From: Myxococcales bacterium
GTDB lineage: Bacteria > Myxococcota_A > Polyangia > Polyangiales > Polyangiaceae
NCBI GenBank assembly: GCA_016794325.1
Contig: JAEUKG010001157.1
Coordinates: 1-37,030 of the forward strand
DNA: 37,030 nucleotides
Direction of reading: 5' to 3'
The translations under genes and the position numbers were made by a program. Below the pieces are notes generated by a model that was not told the origin of the DNA, searched no databases, and saw only the letters and a program-made list of their open reading frames with translations. Positions 30,917 to 37,030 of the stretch are shown here, piece after piece (the stretch's first letter is position 1; each line of letters starts with the position of its first letter).

Positions 30917-31777
30917 TCACCGCGCCTTGGCCGCGCGCTCCTCTTCGAGGATGGCGAGCACGCGCTCGCGCCCGATCTTGGCGCCGGCGCCGCGGGCCTC
31001 GAGGGCGTCGAGCGTCTCCCGGGCGACGCGCAGCGGGAAGCGGGTGAAGGCGACGATCCCGGGCGAGGCCCCGCCCGCGGCCAGGGCATCCACGTAGTCG
31101 GTCGCGCGGTCGCAGTCGCGCCGGGCGCGCGCGAAGACGGCGTCGAGCGCCACCCCTCGCGGCAAGAAGCGGCGCCCCTCGCCCGCGTCGTCGTCGCGGT
31201 CTTTGAGGATGTTCACGAGCTGGAGGGCCTCACCGAACGCGGCGGCGTCGTGGTCGAGCAAGGCGCGGCGGGGCCGGAGCGCGGGGCACGCGAAGACGAA
31301 GAGGTCGGTGAGCATCTCGCCCACGATGCCGGCGACCACGTAGCAGTAGCGCTCGAGCTCCTCGAGCGTCGTGAGCTCCACCCGTCCTCCGTCGGCGGCG
31401 AGCAGGAACTCGCGCATGCCCTCGGCGGTGCGCTGCACGTGCCCGCGGATGCTCTCCGCGTGCGGCGCCGGGAGCTGGCCGAGCCGCGCGAAGATGTCGC
31501 CCGCGCCTGCGAACAGCGCCGCGTGGGCGTCGTCGAACCCCGGCGGCGCCGAGAGCGCCCCCCCGCGGCCCCCGCGGAGCATCTGGGCGAAGACGCTGAG
31601 CGCGTCGGCGCGCCGCTCGGTGTCCCAGGCCGCCGCGTCCTCGAAGGTGTCGGCGATCCGGAAGAGGAGGTAGGCGAGCGTCACCTCCTCGCGCAGCTCG
31701 CCGTCGAGGAGCGGGATCGCCGCCGCGAACGTCCGGCTGGTGCCGGCCAAGAGGTCGTCCAAGCTCACCGCGGGCAT
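30917..31777 (-). CDS. Squalene/phytoene synthase family protein
   Basis: A head-to-head prenyl synthase that condenses two farnesyl- or geranylgeranyl-diphosphates to squalene, presqualene or phytoene. The first Asp-rich motif is RIADTFED (D43, D47), which binds Mg-diphosphate. The middle signature is YCYVVAGIVGEMLTDLF, and the second Asp motif is LVNILKDRDDDAGEGRRFLP (D193-D197). At 286 residues it has no C-terminal membrane helix, unlike eukaryotic squalene synthases, so it is cytosolic or peripheral. Full-length-type squalene synthases carry VxxxVGxML as here, which favours squalene over phytoene, but the product cannot be fixed from sequence. It starts 51 bases after the pilin-like gene and is followed after 18 bases by a methyltransferase gene. 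Confidence 0.92.
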   Translation of the reverse strand: MPAVSLDDLLAGTSRTFAAAIPLLDGELREEVTLAYLLFRIADTFEDAAAWDTERRADALSVFAQMLRGGRGGALSAPPGFDDAHAALFAGAGDIFARLGQLPAPHAESIRGHVQRTAEGMREFLLAADGGRVELTTLEELERYCYVVAGIVGEMLTDLFVFACPALRPRRALLDHDAAAFGEALQLVNILKDRDDDAGEGRRFLPRGVALDAVFARARRDCDRATDYVDALAAGGASPGIVAFTRFPLRVARETLDALEARGAGAKIGRERVLAILEEERAAKAR

Positions 31778-31828
31778 CCTACACCGAGGAAAACCCGGCG
31801 CCAGCGTGGGAACGGGGGGGGCCCGCGC

Positions 31829-32446
31829 TCACTCCAGGGGGAAATTCTCCTCGGTGGACAGCTGCACGCCGCCGGGTTGGACGCGGCCGCGCGTCCGGAA
31901 CGTGGAGAGGACGCCGTCGCCGTTCAGGTCGCCGCGGGCCACGACCTCGAAGGAGTCGCCGTTCGAGATATACTCGTAGGAATAGTATTGCGGCGACGTC
32001 ATCTCGAAGCGCAAGCAGTCGAAGCCGGCCTCGCTCCACTCGCCGGACCGGCTCATGTACTTCTTGCCCGAGATTTCGCTCGGGTCCTTCGGCACCGCGC
32101 GCGTGCTCGGGCACAGCTTGCCGTCGCGCTCGTGGGCCGCGATCGCGGTCTTCGCGAGCAGGGCCGTGGTGTTGCGCGCCTCCATCGTCTTCGCGCTCGC
32201 GATGTATTTCCGGACCCCGTAGATCGCGAGCACGGACAGGATCCCGAGGATGACGACCAGGCCCCCGACCACGGCGAGCGCGACGATGATCCCGCTCGCG
32301 CTCCCGCTCGGCGGCGGGGGCGCGTGCCCGTAGGGAGTGGCGCCGCGAGGCGCGCCCGCGCCGAAGCCGCCGGGCGGCGGGAGGGGAGGGGTGGAGGGGC
32401 TCATCGGGCCCAGCATACCGCGCGCGCCCGGCCCGGGCGACGTCAT
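31829..32446 (-). CDS. Pilin-like membrane protein without prepilin cleavage motif
   Basis: A 205-residue protein: a Pro/Gly-rich cytoplasmic N terminus (1-51), a hydrophobic helix (53-76, IIVALAVVGGLVVILGILSVLAIYG) running into an amphipathic helix (VRKYIASAKTMEARNTTALL), and a beta-rich C-terminal domain with two Cys and the loop GDLNGDGVLSTF, a Ca-binding-like DxNxDG. This layout matches type IV pilin/minor pilin folds, yet the GFTLIE prepilin peptidase site and Glu5 are missing, so it is probably a fixed membrane protein with a pilin-like head. The ATG at 32446 overlaps the upstream stop (ATGA); an ATG at 32404 (MSPSTPPLPPP) is a plausible alternative giving 191 residues. It is in an operon with a hydrolase and lipid genes. 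Confidence 0.8.
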   Translation of the reverse strand: MTSPGPGARGMLGPMSPSTPPLPPPGGFGAGAPRGATPYGHAPPPPSGSASGIIVALAVVGGLVVILGILSVLAIYGVRKYIASAKTMEARNTTALLAKTAIAAHERDGKLCPSTRAVPKDPSEISGKKYMSRSGEWSEAGFDCLRFEMTSPQYYSYEYISNGDSFEVVARGDLNGDGVLSTFRTRGRVQPGGVQLSTEENFPLE

Positions 32447-33411
32447 GGCCCGGCGTCGCCGTCCTCTCGGGCCAAGATGTCGCGCAGCCCATCCCACCGT
32501 GGGTCGCCTTCGGTGACCCACCCGATCTTGGGGCCGAGCGTCTTGAACACGGGGTCGTCGAACCAGTGGCCGCGATCCCCGACGTCGTTCTGCTCCACCG
32601 CGACCCCGTACCGAGGCAACGTCTTCGCGAGCTCACGGCTCTTGCCCCGGCAAGGCGGGCTGGAGCAGGAGACCACGGCGCGGGTGACGGCGCCGGTCTT
32701 GAGCCCGAACCCCACCCCGTTCGCGTCGAGGGGCGTGTGCCCTATCTCGATCATGATAACCCGCTCGAACAGCCCCGGCCGCGCCGAGACGACCTGAGCG
32801 GTGAGCATCGCGCCCTGCGACCAACCCCCGTAGAGCACCGGGCCGTCGGCGACGTACGCGGGGTACCGGTCCTTGACGAGCGCGAGCGCCTTCTCCGCGC
32901 GCTTCACGATGAGGTCCGGCGAGCCCCAGGCGTAGAACTCCTTGCTCGTCGGGACGCCGCGCGGGCAGACGACGAACGGGTAGCGGCGCGCCGACGCCTG
33001 CCACTCCACGCACGACCAGTCGTGGCGGTCGCCCGCGCCGTGGACGCCGAGGATGACCGGCCGTGGCGAGGTCGCCCCGAGCGGCACGACGACGAACGCC
33101 TCCCCGCCGTCGTCGAGCTTGAACGAGAGCATCTCGGGGCCGTCGAGCGGCGCGAGCGCCGGGGCGGCCGGCGGTGGCGCGGGGGCGATCGCCAGCTCGG
33201 TTCGCGTCGAGGCGAGCGGCGCGCTCGTCGGCGCGGCGGTCGAGGCCGAGGCGCTCGCCGCGGCGGACCTCGCCGCGGGCACGGGGGGCGTGCTCTTCGC
33301 GGACCCGCGCGCCGCGCCGGTCGACGCGCGCGCGCTCGGCTCGGGCGCCTTGCACGCCTCCAGCGCGAGCGGGGCGACGAGCGCGACGACGAGGACGCCT
33401 GCGGAGCGCAT
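32443..33411 (-). CDS. Alpha/beta-hydrolase lipoprotein
   Basis: A 322-residue envelope hydrolase. The lipobox LEAC (Cys20) is followed by a long Ala/Ser/Pro linker (25-95). The alpha/beta-hydrolase core has the oxyanion strand VILGVHGAGDRHDW (H124), the nucleophile elbow YGGWSQGAM (S198) and a catalytic His in GDRGHWFDD (H282). The overall pattern is like dienelactone hydrolase/PHB-depolymerase-type esterases. Four cysteines, including CSSPPC, suggest extracytoplasmic disulfides. The substrate is unknown. The ATG at 33411 begins the signal peptide; eight more residues (MGTSRRPS) are open. It is the first gene of the four-gene minus-strand operon and is divergent from the trypsin-like gene at 33641 across a 229-base spacer in which I see no clear promoter. 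Confidence 0.88.
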   Translation of the reverse strand: MRSAGVLVVALVAPLALEACKAPEPSARASTGAARGSAKSTPPVPAARSAAASASASTAAPTSAPLASTRTELAIAPAPPPAAPALAPLDGPEMLSFKLDDGGEAFVVVPLGATSPRPVILGVHGAGDRHDWSCVEWQASARRYPFVVCPRGVPTSKEFYAWGSPDLIVKRAEKALALVKDRYPAYVADGPVLYGGWSQGAMLTAQVVSARPGLFERVIMIEIGHTPLDANGVGFGLKTGAVTRAVVSCSSPPCRGKSRELAKTLPRYGVAVEQNDVGDRGHWFDDPVFKTLGPKIGWVTEGDPRWDGLRDILAREDGDAGP

Positions 33412-33640
33412 GCTCGGTCGTCGTGACGTCCCCACGGTGTGTGACCGTAGCAGGCGCCTTCGTCCGCGCTCCCGCGCGTCGCGGCGCGCGAGCTGGATCG
33501 TCCGCCTGCGATCGGCGCGATCCGAGGCACGCGCGCGTCACCGCGGCGCACCCTCCGCCCCGCGGACCCGCGGAAGTACACGATGTTGCTGGAGAAATGT
33601 CGGTGTGGGCTTTGGTATGGAGAGTGCACACACGGAGGCC

Positions 33641-34927
33641 ATGAAACGCGCCGCCTTCGCCCTCGCCCTCCTCACCGCCGCCTCCTCCGCGGCCTGCCTC
33701 GTCACCCGCGCCGACGACGGACGATCCGAGGGGGCCGTGCAAGGAGGCGCCGCCGACGCGAAGCTCACGTACGCGGTCGGCGTGAGGACCTCCGGCGGCG
33801 TGTGCTCGGGCACCCTCATCGCGCCGAACCTCGTCCTCACCGCGCGTCACTGCGTGGCCGCCGGCGGCAGCTCGCCCATCGACTGCAAGCGCGATCGCTT
33901 CGGCGCCGTGACGTCCGGGCGCATCACCATCACCACCGACGCGAAGATGTCGTCGGGCAAGGGCGTGCACGCGGTCGCGAGCGTGATCGTCCCCGGCGAC
34001 GAGCCGCGCTTCTGCGGAGGCGACATCGCGCTCCTCGTGCTCGCCGACCTCGTGCCGTCGACGGAGGCGAAGCCCGCGACGCCCGCCGTGCGCTTCGCGA
34101 TGACCGATCGCGCGAAGGTCGGCGCGTCGGTCGCGGTCGCCGGATACGGCGTGACCGCCCCCGACGCGAAGGACGCGGGGCAGCGGCGGCTGCGCACCGA
34201 CGTCCCGATCGTCTGCATCCCCGGCGACGCGAAGCGTGGGTGCTCGCTCTACGACAGCGATCGCGAGTTCAGCACCGAGGGCTCGGTGTGCTTCGGGGAC
34301 TCCGGCTCCGGCGCCTACGAGCAGGCGAGCGTCGATCGCGGCGACCCGATCGTCCTCGGCGTGTTGTCGCGCGGCGCCGCGATCGGAAAGACGTGCGGCG
34401 ACGCGCTGTACACGCGGACCGATCGCTACGCGCGGCTCATCGTCGAGACCGCGGTCCTCGCCGCCAAGCGCGGCGGCTACGCGGCGCCCGCGTGGGCCGG
34501 GTCGGCTTCGGGGGACGCGGGGGTCGACGCGTCGCCCGACGCCTCGAGCACGCGCGACGCCTCCTCCTCCGCGGACGGCGGTCGCGACGCGAGCGCGCCG
34601 CCGGTCGATGCCGGGGCTTCGGCCGACTCCGGCTCCACCGTCGACGCCGGACCCGCCTACGACGCCGGCTCGGGCGTCGACGCGTCGTCGGAGCCGCCGC
34701 CCCCCGCGGTCGAAGAGACGCCGACGACGGACGCGACGGAGGAGGAGCCGTCCGGGCGGCCGTCGCGCTCGCTCCCCGAGCGGGAGAGCGAAGACGAGAC
34801 CGTCGACCCCGAGGCGCCCCCCGCGTCGTCGGGCTGCTCGAGCGCGCCGGCGCAGCCGCGCACACCGTTCGTCGCGCTCGGCTTCGTCCTCGCGTGCCTC
34901 GGCCTGCGCGGTCGTCGCCGCCGCTGA
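33641..34927 (+). CDS. Trypsin-like (S1) protease with variant motifs and MYXO-CTERM-like anchor
   Basis: A 428-residue exported protein. The signal ends SAAC (Cys19, possible lipobox). The triad can be aligned: H70 in LTARHC (usually TAAHC), D128 in CGGDIALL and S221 in CFGDSGSGAY (usually GDSGGP), so it should still be catalytic. Residues 285-390 are an Asp/Ala/Ser-rich linker. The end, SSGCSSAPAQPRTPFVALGF, then a hydrophobic stretch and GLRGRRRR, is a MYXO-CTERM-type signal. The ATG at 33641 gives the best signal peptide, but GGAGG is only two bases away; the in-frame ATG at 33617 (MESAHTEAMK) is the alternative. It is divergent from the hydrolase operon and lies 77 bases before the Kazal-like lipoprotein. 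Confidence 0.9.
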   Translation: MKRAAFALALLTAASSAACLVTRADDGRSEGAVQGGAADAKLTYAVGVRTSGGVCSGTLIAPNLVLTARHCVAAGGSSPIDCKRDRFGAVTSGRITITTDAKMSSGKGVHAVASVIVPGDEPRFCGGDIALLVLADLVPSTEAKPATPAVRFAMTDRAKVGASVAVAGYGVTAPDAKDAGQRRLRTDVPIVCIPGDAKRGCSLYDSDREFSTEGSVCFGDSGSGAYEQASVDRGDPIVLGVLSRGAAIGKTCGDALYTRTDRYARLIVETAVLAAKRGGYAAPAWAGSASGDAGVDASPDASSTRDASSSADGGRDASAPPVDAGASADSGSTVDAGPAYDAGSGVDASSEPPPPAVEETPTTDATEEEPSGRPSRSLPERESEDETVDPEAPPASSGCSSAPAQPRTPFVALGFVLACLGLRGRRRR

Positions 34928-35004
34928 GGGCGCGCATCCCGCGCGCCCGATCTCGCGGAATTTGCGCGTGAAATCGCCTTGTCGCGCTCGTCGCGCGTGT
35001 CACC

Positions 35005-35697
35005 ATGTCGTGCATGCGACACCCTGCTCTCCTTCCTTCGCTCGCGCTCTTGGTCGCCGCGCTTCCCGCCCTCGTCGCCGTCGCGTGCGGCGGGTCGAGC
35101 GCCGAGATCCCGCCCGCCGGCTCGCCCGACGCCTCGTCCACGCCCGACTCGCAGGCGGCCGACGGCGCGCTCGTCGACGGCTCGAAGGACGCCTCCGGGG
35201 GCGACGCCGCGGTCGAAGCGGGCGGCGACTCCTCGACGGGGTCGTGCACCTTCGGCAACACCGGCGAGTGCAAGGCCGACGAATATTGCGACGCGCCGAC
35301 CTGCGGGAAGGGCACGTGCGCGAAGATGCCCGCCGAGAAGGACAACCTCGATCCTGTGTGCGGGTGCGACGAGATCACGTACTGGAACGCGACCGTCGCC
35401 GCGAACGCGGGGGTCTCGGCCAAGGCGGCCGGCCGCTGCGGGAACACCGCGAAGGGGTGCGGCGGCATCGCGGGCCAGACGTGCCCCAAGGGGAGCTCGT
35501 GCGGCTACGAACTCGACAACGGCGGCCAGTGCGCGATCCTCGACCCGCGCGGCAAGTGCTGGGGTCTGCCGACGAAGTGCCCGACGATCCTCATCGGTCC
35601 GGTCACGCGCGGCTGCGGCGAGGCCAAGTGCGAGGGCGCGTGCGAGCTCATCAAGGCGCAGAAGCCGTTCTTCAAAGACGCCACCTGCCCGCAGTGA
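35005..35697 (+). CDS. Cys-rich lipoprotein with Kazal-like segment
   Basis: A 230-residue predicted lipoprotein. The signal ends AVAC (Cys28 when counted from the ATG at 35005; an ATG at 35014, MRHPALL, is equally possible and neither has a clear ribosome binding site). An Asp/Ala/Gly linker follows. Around residue 112 is NLDPVCGCDEITYWNATVAA and then AGVSAKAAGRC, which resembles a Kazal-type serine protease inhibitor loop (PVCGxDxxTYxN). Further Cys pairs follow (CPKGSSCGYELD, GKCWGLPTKC). It sits 77 bases downstream of a trypsin-like protease on the same strand, which makes an inhibitor or self-protection role attractive but unproven. Confidence 0.8.
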   Translation: MSCMRHPALLPSLALLVAALPALVAVACGGSSAEIPPAGSPDASSTPDSQAADGALVDGSKDASGGDAAVEAGGDSSTGSCTFGNTGECKADEYCDAPTCGKGTCAKMPAEKDNLDPVCGCDEITYWNATVAANAGVSAKAAGRCGNTAKGCGGIAGQTCPKGSSCGYELDNGGQCAILDPRGKCWGLPTKCPTILIGPVTRGCGEAKCEGACELIKAQKPFFKDATCPQ

Positions 35698-35736
35698 ACG
35701 CGGGCTCGAGGTCGGCTCGCGCCGGCGCTGCTGGCC

Positions 35737-36357
35737 TCAAGCGAGGACGTAGCGGACGATCACGTCGGTGATGTCGTCGATGGCGACCTCGGGGTCGACC
35801 TCCGGCGTCTTGCTGATCGACGCCATCGTCAGGTGCTCGCCGAGCTCCACCACGTACATCGCCGCGCGCCGCGGGCACGGCACGCGGAGGAGCGCCCGGT
35901 TGTCTTCGAAATAGGCGGCCACGACGCGCGTGATGTCCTCGATGCTCTCCTCGAACCTGCGGAGCCGGCCGACCTTCGGGAGCTGCTCGCGCAGGGCGCG
36001 CGAGAGCTTCGGGTCCTCGTGCTTGGCGCGGTAGATGGCGCCGACGAGCTCGCGGGTGAGCTCACGCGGGGGCAGGTGCCGCGCGCGCATGAAGACCCCG
36101 GCGAAGAGGCCGTTCATCCGATCGCAGTGGCGGTCGACCAGCTCGGCCACCATCGCCTCCTTGCTCGGGAAGTACTGGTACAGAGACCCGATGCTGACGC
36201 CCGCCCGCGCGGCCACGCGGTTGGTCGTGACCGCGTCGTACCCCTCGGCGCCAAGAATGTGAGCGCTCGCTCGCAAAATCGCCTCGACGGTGGCCTGGGC
36301 GCGGGCCTGGGTGGGCCTTTTCCTGGGCTTGGTGAGCGAGGCGGAGGGGCTCGGCAT
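35737..36357 (-). CDS. TetR/AcrR-family transcriptional regulator
   Basis: A 206-residue repressor-type protein. The N-terminal helix-turn-helix is typical: ILRASAHILGAEGYDAVTTN, RVAARAGVSIGSLYQYFPSK and EAMVAELVDRH (about residues 26-75). The C-terminal ligand domain is not recognisable to a specific effector. A basic tail (TKPRKRPTQARAQ) precedes the HTH. It is divergent from the Coq4-family gene with only 44 bases between start codons, filled by a palindrome and overlapping promoters, so it very likely represses itself and the Coq4 gene. The mRNA start predicted from the boxes lies about 6 bases before the ATG, with no ribosome binding site. No better in-frame start exists downstream before the HTH. 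Confidence 0.93.
   Translation of the reverse strand: MPSPSASLTKPRKRPTQARAQATVEAILRASAHILGAEGYDAVTTNRVAARAGVSIGSLYQYFPSKEAMVAELVDRHCDRMNGLFAGVFMRARHLPPRELTRELVGAIYRAKHEDPKLSRALREQLPKVGRLRRFEESIEDITRVVAAYFEDNRALLRVPCPRRAAMYVVELGEHLTMASISKTPEVDPEVAIDDITDVIVRYVLA
36256..36272 (+). promoter_or_regulatory. Second TetR-operator-like site inside the TetR gene
   Basis: AATGTGAGCGCTCGCTC matches the reverse complement of the promoter operator flank (36375-36391) at 16 of 17 bases. It covers codons for ASAHIL in the first HTH helix. It may be an auxiliary operator about 117 bp from the main one, centre to centre, or a coincidence of codon choice. Confidence 0.45.
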
Positions 36358-36364
36358 AGGCGAG

Positions 36365-36393
36365 TAGACAAAATGAGCGATCGCTCACATTCT
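36365..36393 (+). promoter_or_regulatory. Predicted promoter of the Coq4-family gene
   Basis: TAGACA (36365-36370) and CATTCT (36388-36393) are separated by 17 bases, close to a housekeeping -35/-10. Transcription would start near 36400, one or two bases before the ATG at 36402, so the mRNA would be leaderless. The spacer is filled by the palindrome. Confidence 0.55.
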
Positions 36394-36398
36394 GTCAA
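36370..36398 (-). promoter_or_regulatory. Predicted promoter of the TetR gene
   Basis: On the minus strand a perfect TTGACA (36398-36393) is followed after 17 bases by CATTTT (36375-36370). Transcription would start near 36363, about six bases before the ATG at 36357. It faces and overlaps the Coq4 promoter, and both share the palindrome in their spacers. Confidence 0.6.
36374..36387. promoter_or_regulatory. TetR operator palindrome
   Basis: TGAGCGATCGCTCA is a perfect 14-bp palindrome, centred in the 44-base divergent spacer and lying within the -35/-10 spacers of both promoters. Its size and symmetry suit a TetR-family dimer. Binding would block both promoters. Confidence 0.75.
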
Positions 36399-36401
36399 CT
36401 C

Positions 36402-37030
36402 ATGGAACTTCGAAAGTCGGTCGCGCTGATGTGGACGGGGCCCCGGGCGGTCCTCGCGTTCGGGAGGCTGGTGCGAGATCCGTCGCGCCTCGAGCAGGTG
36501 TTCACCATCCTCGACACCCTGGAGAAGCATGGTGGCGGCGAGGCGATCGTCCGCTACTTCGCCGACGACCCCGCGCACCGCGAGGCGTTCGTGAAGCGGC
36601 CGCGGATCGGGCGCCCCGATCTCGAGGCGCTGGCGAAGCTGCCCGAGGGCACGCTCGGTCGCGTCTTCGCCGACGAGATGCGCTCGCGCGGGCTCGACCC
36701 AGCGGCGATCGAGGTCAAGCCGGACGACGGCACCGACGCCGGGTACGTGTTCTCCCACCTGCGGGAGACCCACGACGTCTGGCACACCGCCACCGGGTTC
36801 GACGTGGACGTCGCCGGCGAGCTCGGGCTCCAGGCGTTCTACGTCACCCAGTTCTGCGCCCAGCTCTCGCTCGTCATCCTCTCGATGGGCCTCCTGAACA
36901 CGGCGTTCTTCGTCCCCGGCGAGCGTGAGGCGCGGATGGACGCGATCGCGCGCGGCTGGCAGCTGGGCCGACGCTCACGGTCGCTCTTCGGCTTCGACTG
37001 GGCCGCCCACTGGGCGACGCCGCTCGCCGA
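36402..37030 (+). CDS. Coq4-family protein (3' end cut by window edge)
   Basis: The 209 visible residues match the Coq4 family, known from ubiquinone synthesis, where Coq4 binds a metal and acts on the quinone ring or organises the complex. The family metal motif HDxxHx(11)E is complete: HDVWHTATGFDVDVAGE, within ETHDVWHTATG near residue 127. Flanking family features are the N-terminal helices LVRDPSRLEQVFTILDTLEK and the ending RGWQLGRRSRSLFGFDW, where Coq4 proteins carry a conserved GxxxG..W region. Nearly the whole family length is present; the stop lies outside. The ATG at 36402 has no ribosome binding site and lies one or two bases from the predicted mRNA start. It is divergent from, and probably repressed by, the TetR gene. 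Confidence 0.88.
   Translation, partial: MELRKSVALMWTGPRAVLAFGRLVRDPSRLEQVFTILDTLEKHGGGEAIVRYFADDPAHREAFVKRPRIGRPDLEALAKLPEGTLGRVFADEMRSRGLDPAAIEVKPDDGTDAGYVFSHLRETHDVWHTATGFDVDVAGELGLQAFYVTQFCAQLSLVILSMGLLNTAFFVPGEREARMDAIARGWQLGRRSRSLFGFDWAAHWATPLA

Noticed and set aside
30242-32797. 851-residue plus-strand open frame across four minus-strand genes
   Set aside because: It spans several well-supported genes on the other strand and has no domain; it reflects GC-rich third positions.
1-37030. CRISPR array, tRNA, rRNA, insertion sequence or prophage
   Set aside because: I looked for regular repeat-spacer patterns, tRNA-like cloverleaf pieces, transposase motifs and phage genes and found none; the direct repeats present are all in-frame coding repeats.

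Overview
The window looks like chromosomal DNA of a myxobacterium (Myxococcota, probably a Polyangia relative such as the Labilithrix/Polyangium group). The evidence is the very high GC content, a Ser/Thr kinase with the myxobacterial HRDVSPQN loop, many lipoproteins whose lipobox is followed by a Ser/Gly or Asp/Ala-rich linker and Cys-rich modules, three proteins with MYXO-CTERM-like C-terminal anchors, and a triplet of bactofilin genes. No rRNA, tRNA, CRISPR array, transposase or phage gene was seen. The organism call is an inference.

Layout: 1-2807 holds a Ser/Thr kinase (cut by the left edge) and a TPR protein, both on the minus strand. 2950-5888 holds a Cys-repeat lipoprotein with a formylglycine-generating-enzyme-like fold and a site-2 protease (rseP). 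5842-9452 holds an erythromycin-esterase-like lipoprotein, a propeller-like lipoprotein and proC. 9497-12765 holds a trypsin-like lipoprotein, a TerB-like cytosolic protein and a small lipoprotein. 12857-14420 holds a DUF2007-like membrane protein and the PEP synthase/PPDK regulatory kinase-phosphorylase. 14670-16157 is a single-pass protein with long low-complexity arms. 16206-18123 is a minus-strand operon of three bactofilins ending in pyrE. 18202-20988 holds a small lipoprotein, a Cys-rich trypsin-like protease and trmH. 21171-29121 is a large tamB-tamA operon for outer-membrane assembly. 29137-30207 holds two small exported proteins. 30185-33411 is a minus-strand operon: alpha/beta-hydrolase lipoprotein, pilin-like membrane protein, squalene/phytoene synthase and SAM methyltransferase. 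33641-35697 holds a third trypsin-like protease and a Kazal-like lipoprotein. 35737-37030 is a divergent TetR regulator and a Coq4-family gene, cut by the right edge.

The content is dominated by the cell envelope: regulated membrane proteolysis, outer-membrane biogenesis, lipoproteins, surface-anchored proteases, a bactofilin scaffold and isoprenoid lipid synthesis, interspersed with housekeeping genes (proC, pyrE, trmH). The points most worth checking are the TetR/Coq4 control region, where two face-to-face near-leaderless promoters share one palindrome and a near-identical site lies inside the TetR gene; the bactofilin-pyrE operon; the TamA-like protein with a six-Cys region; the catalytically altered erythromycin-esterase-like and FGE-like lipoproteins; and the pilin-like protein without a prepilin cleavage motif in a lipid operon.
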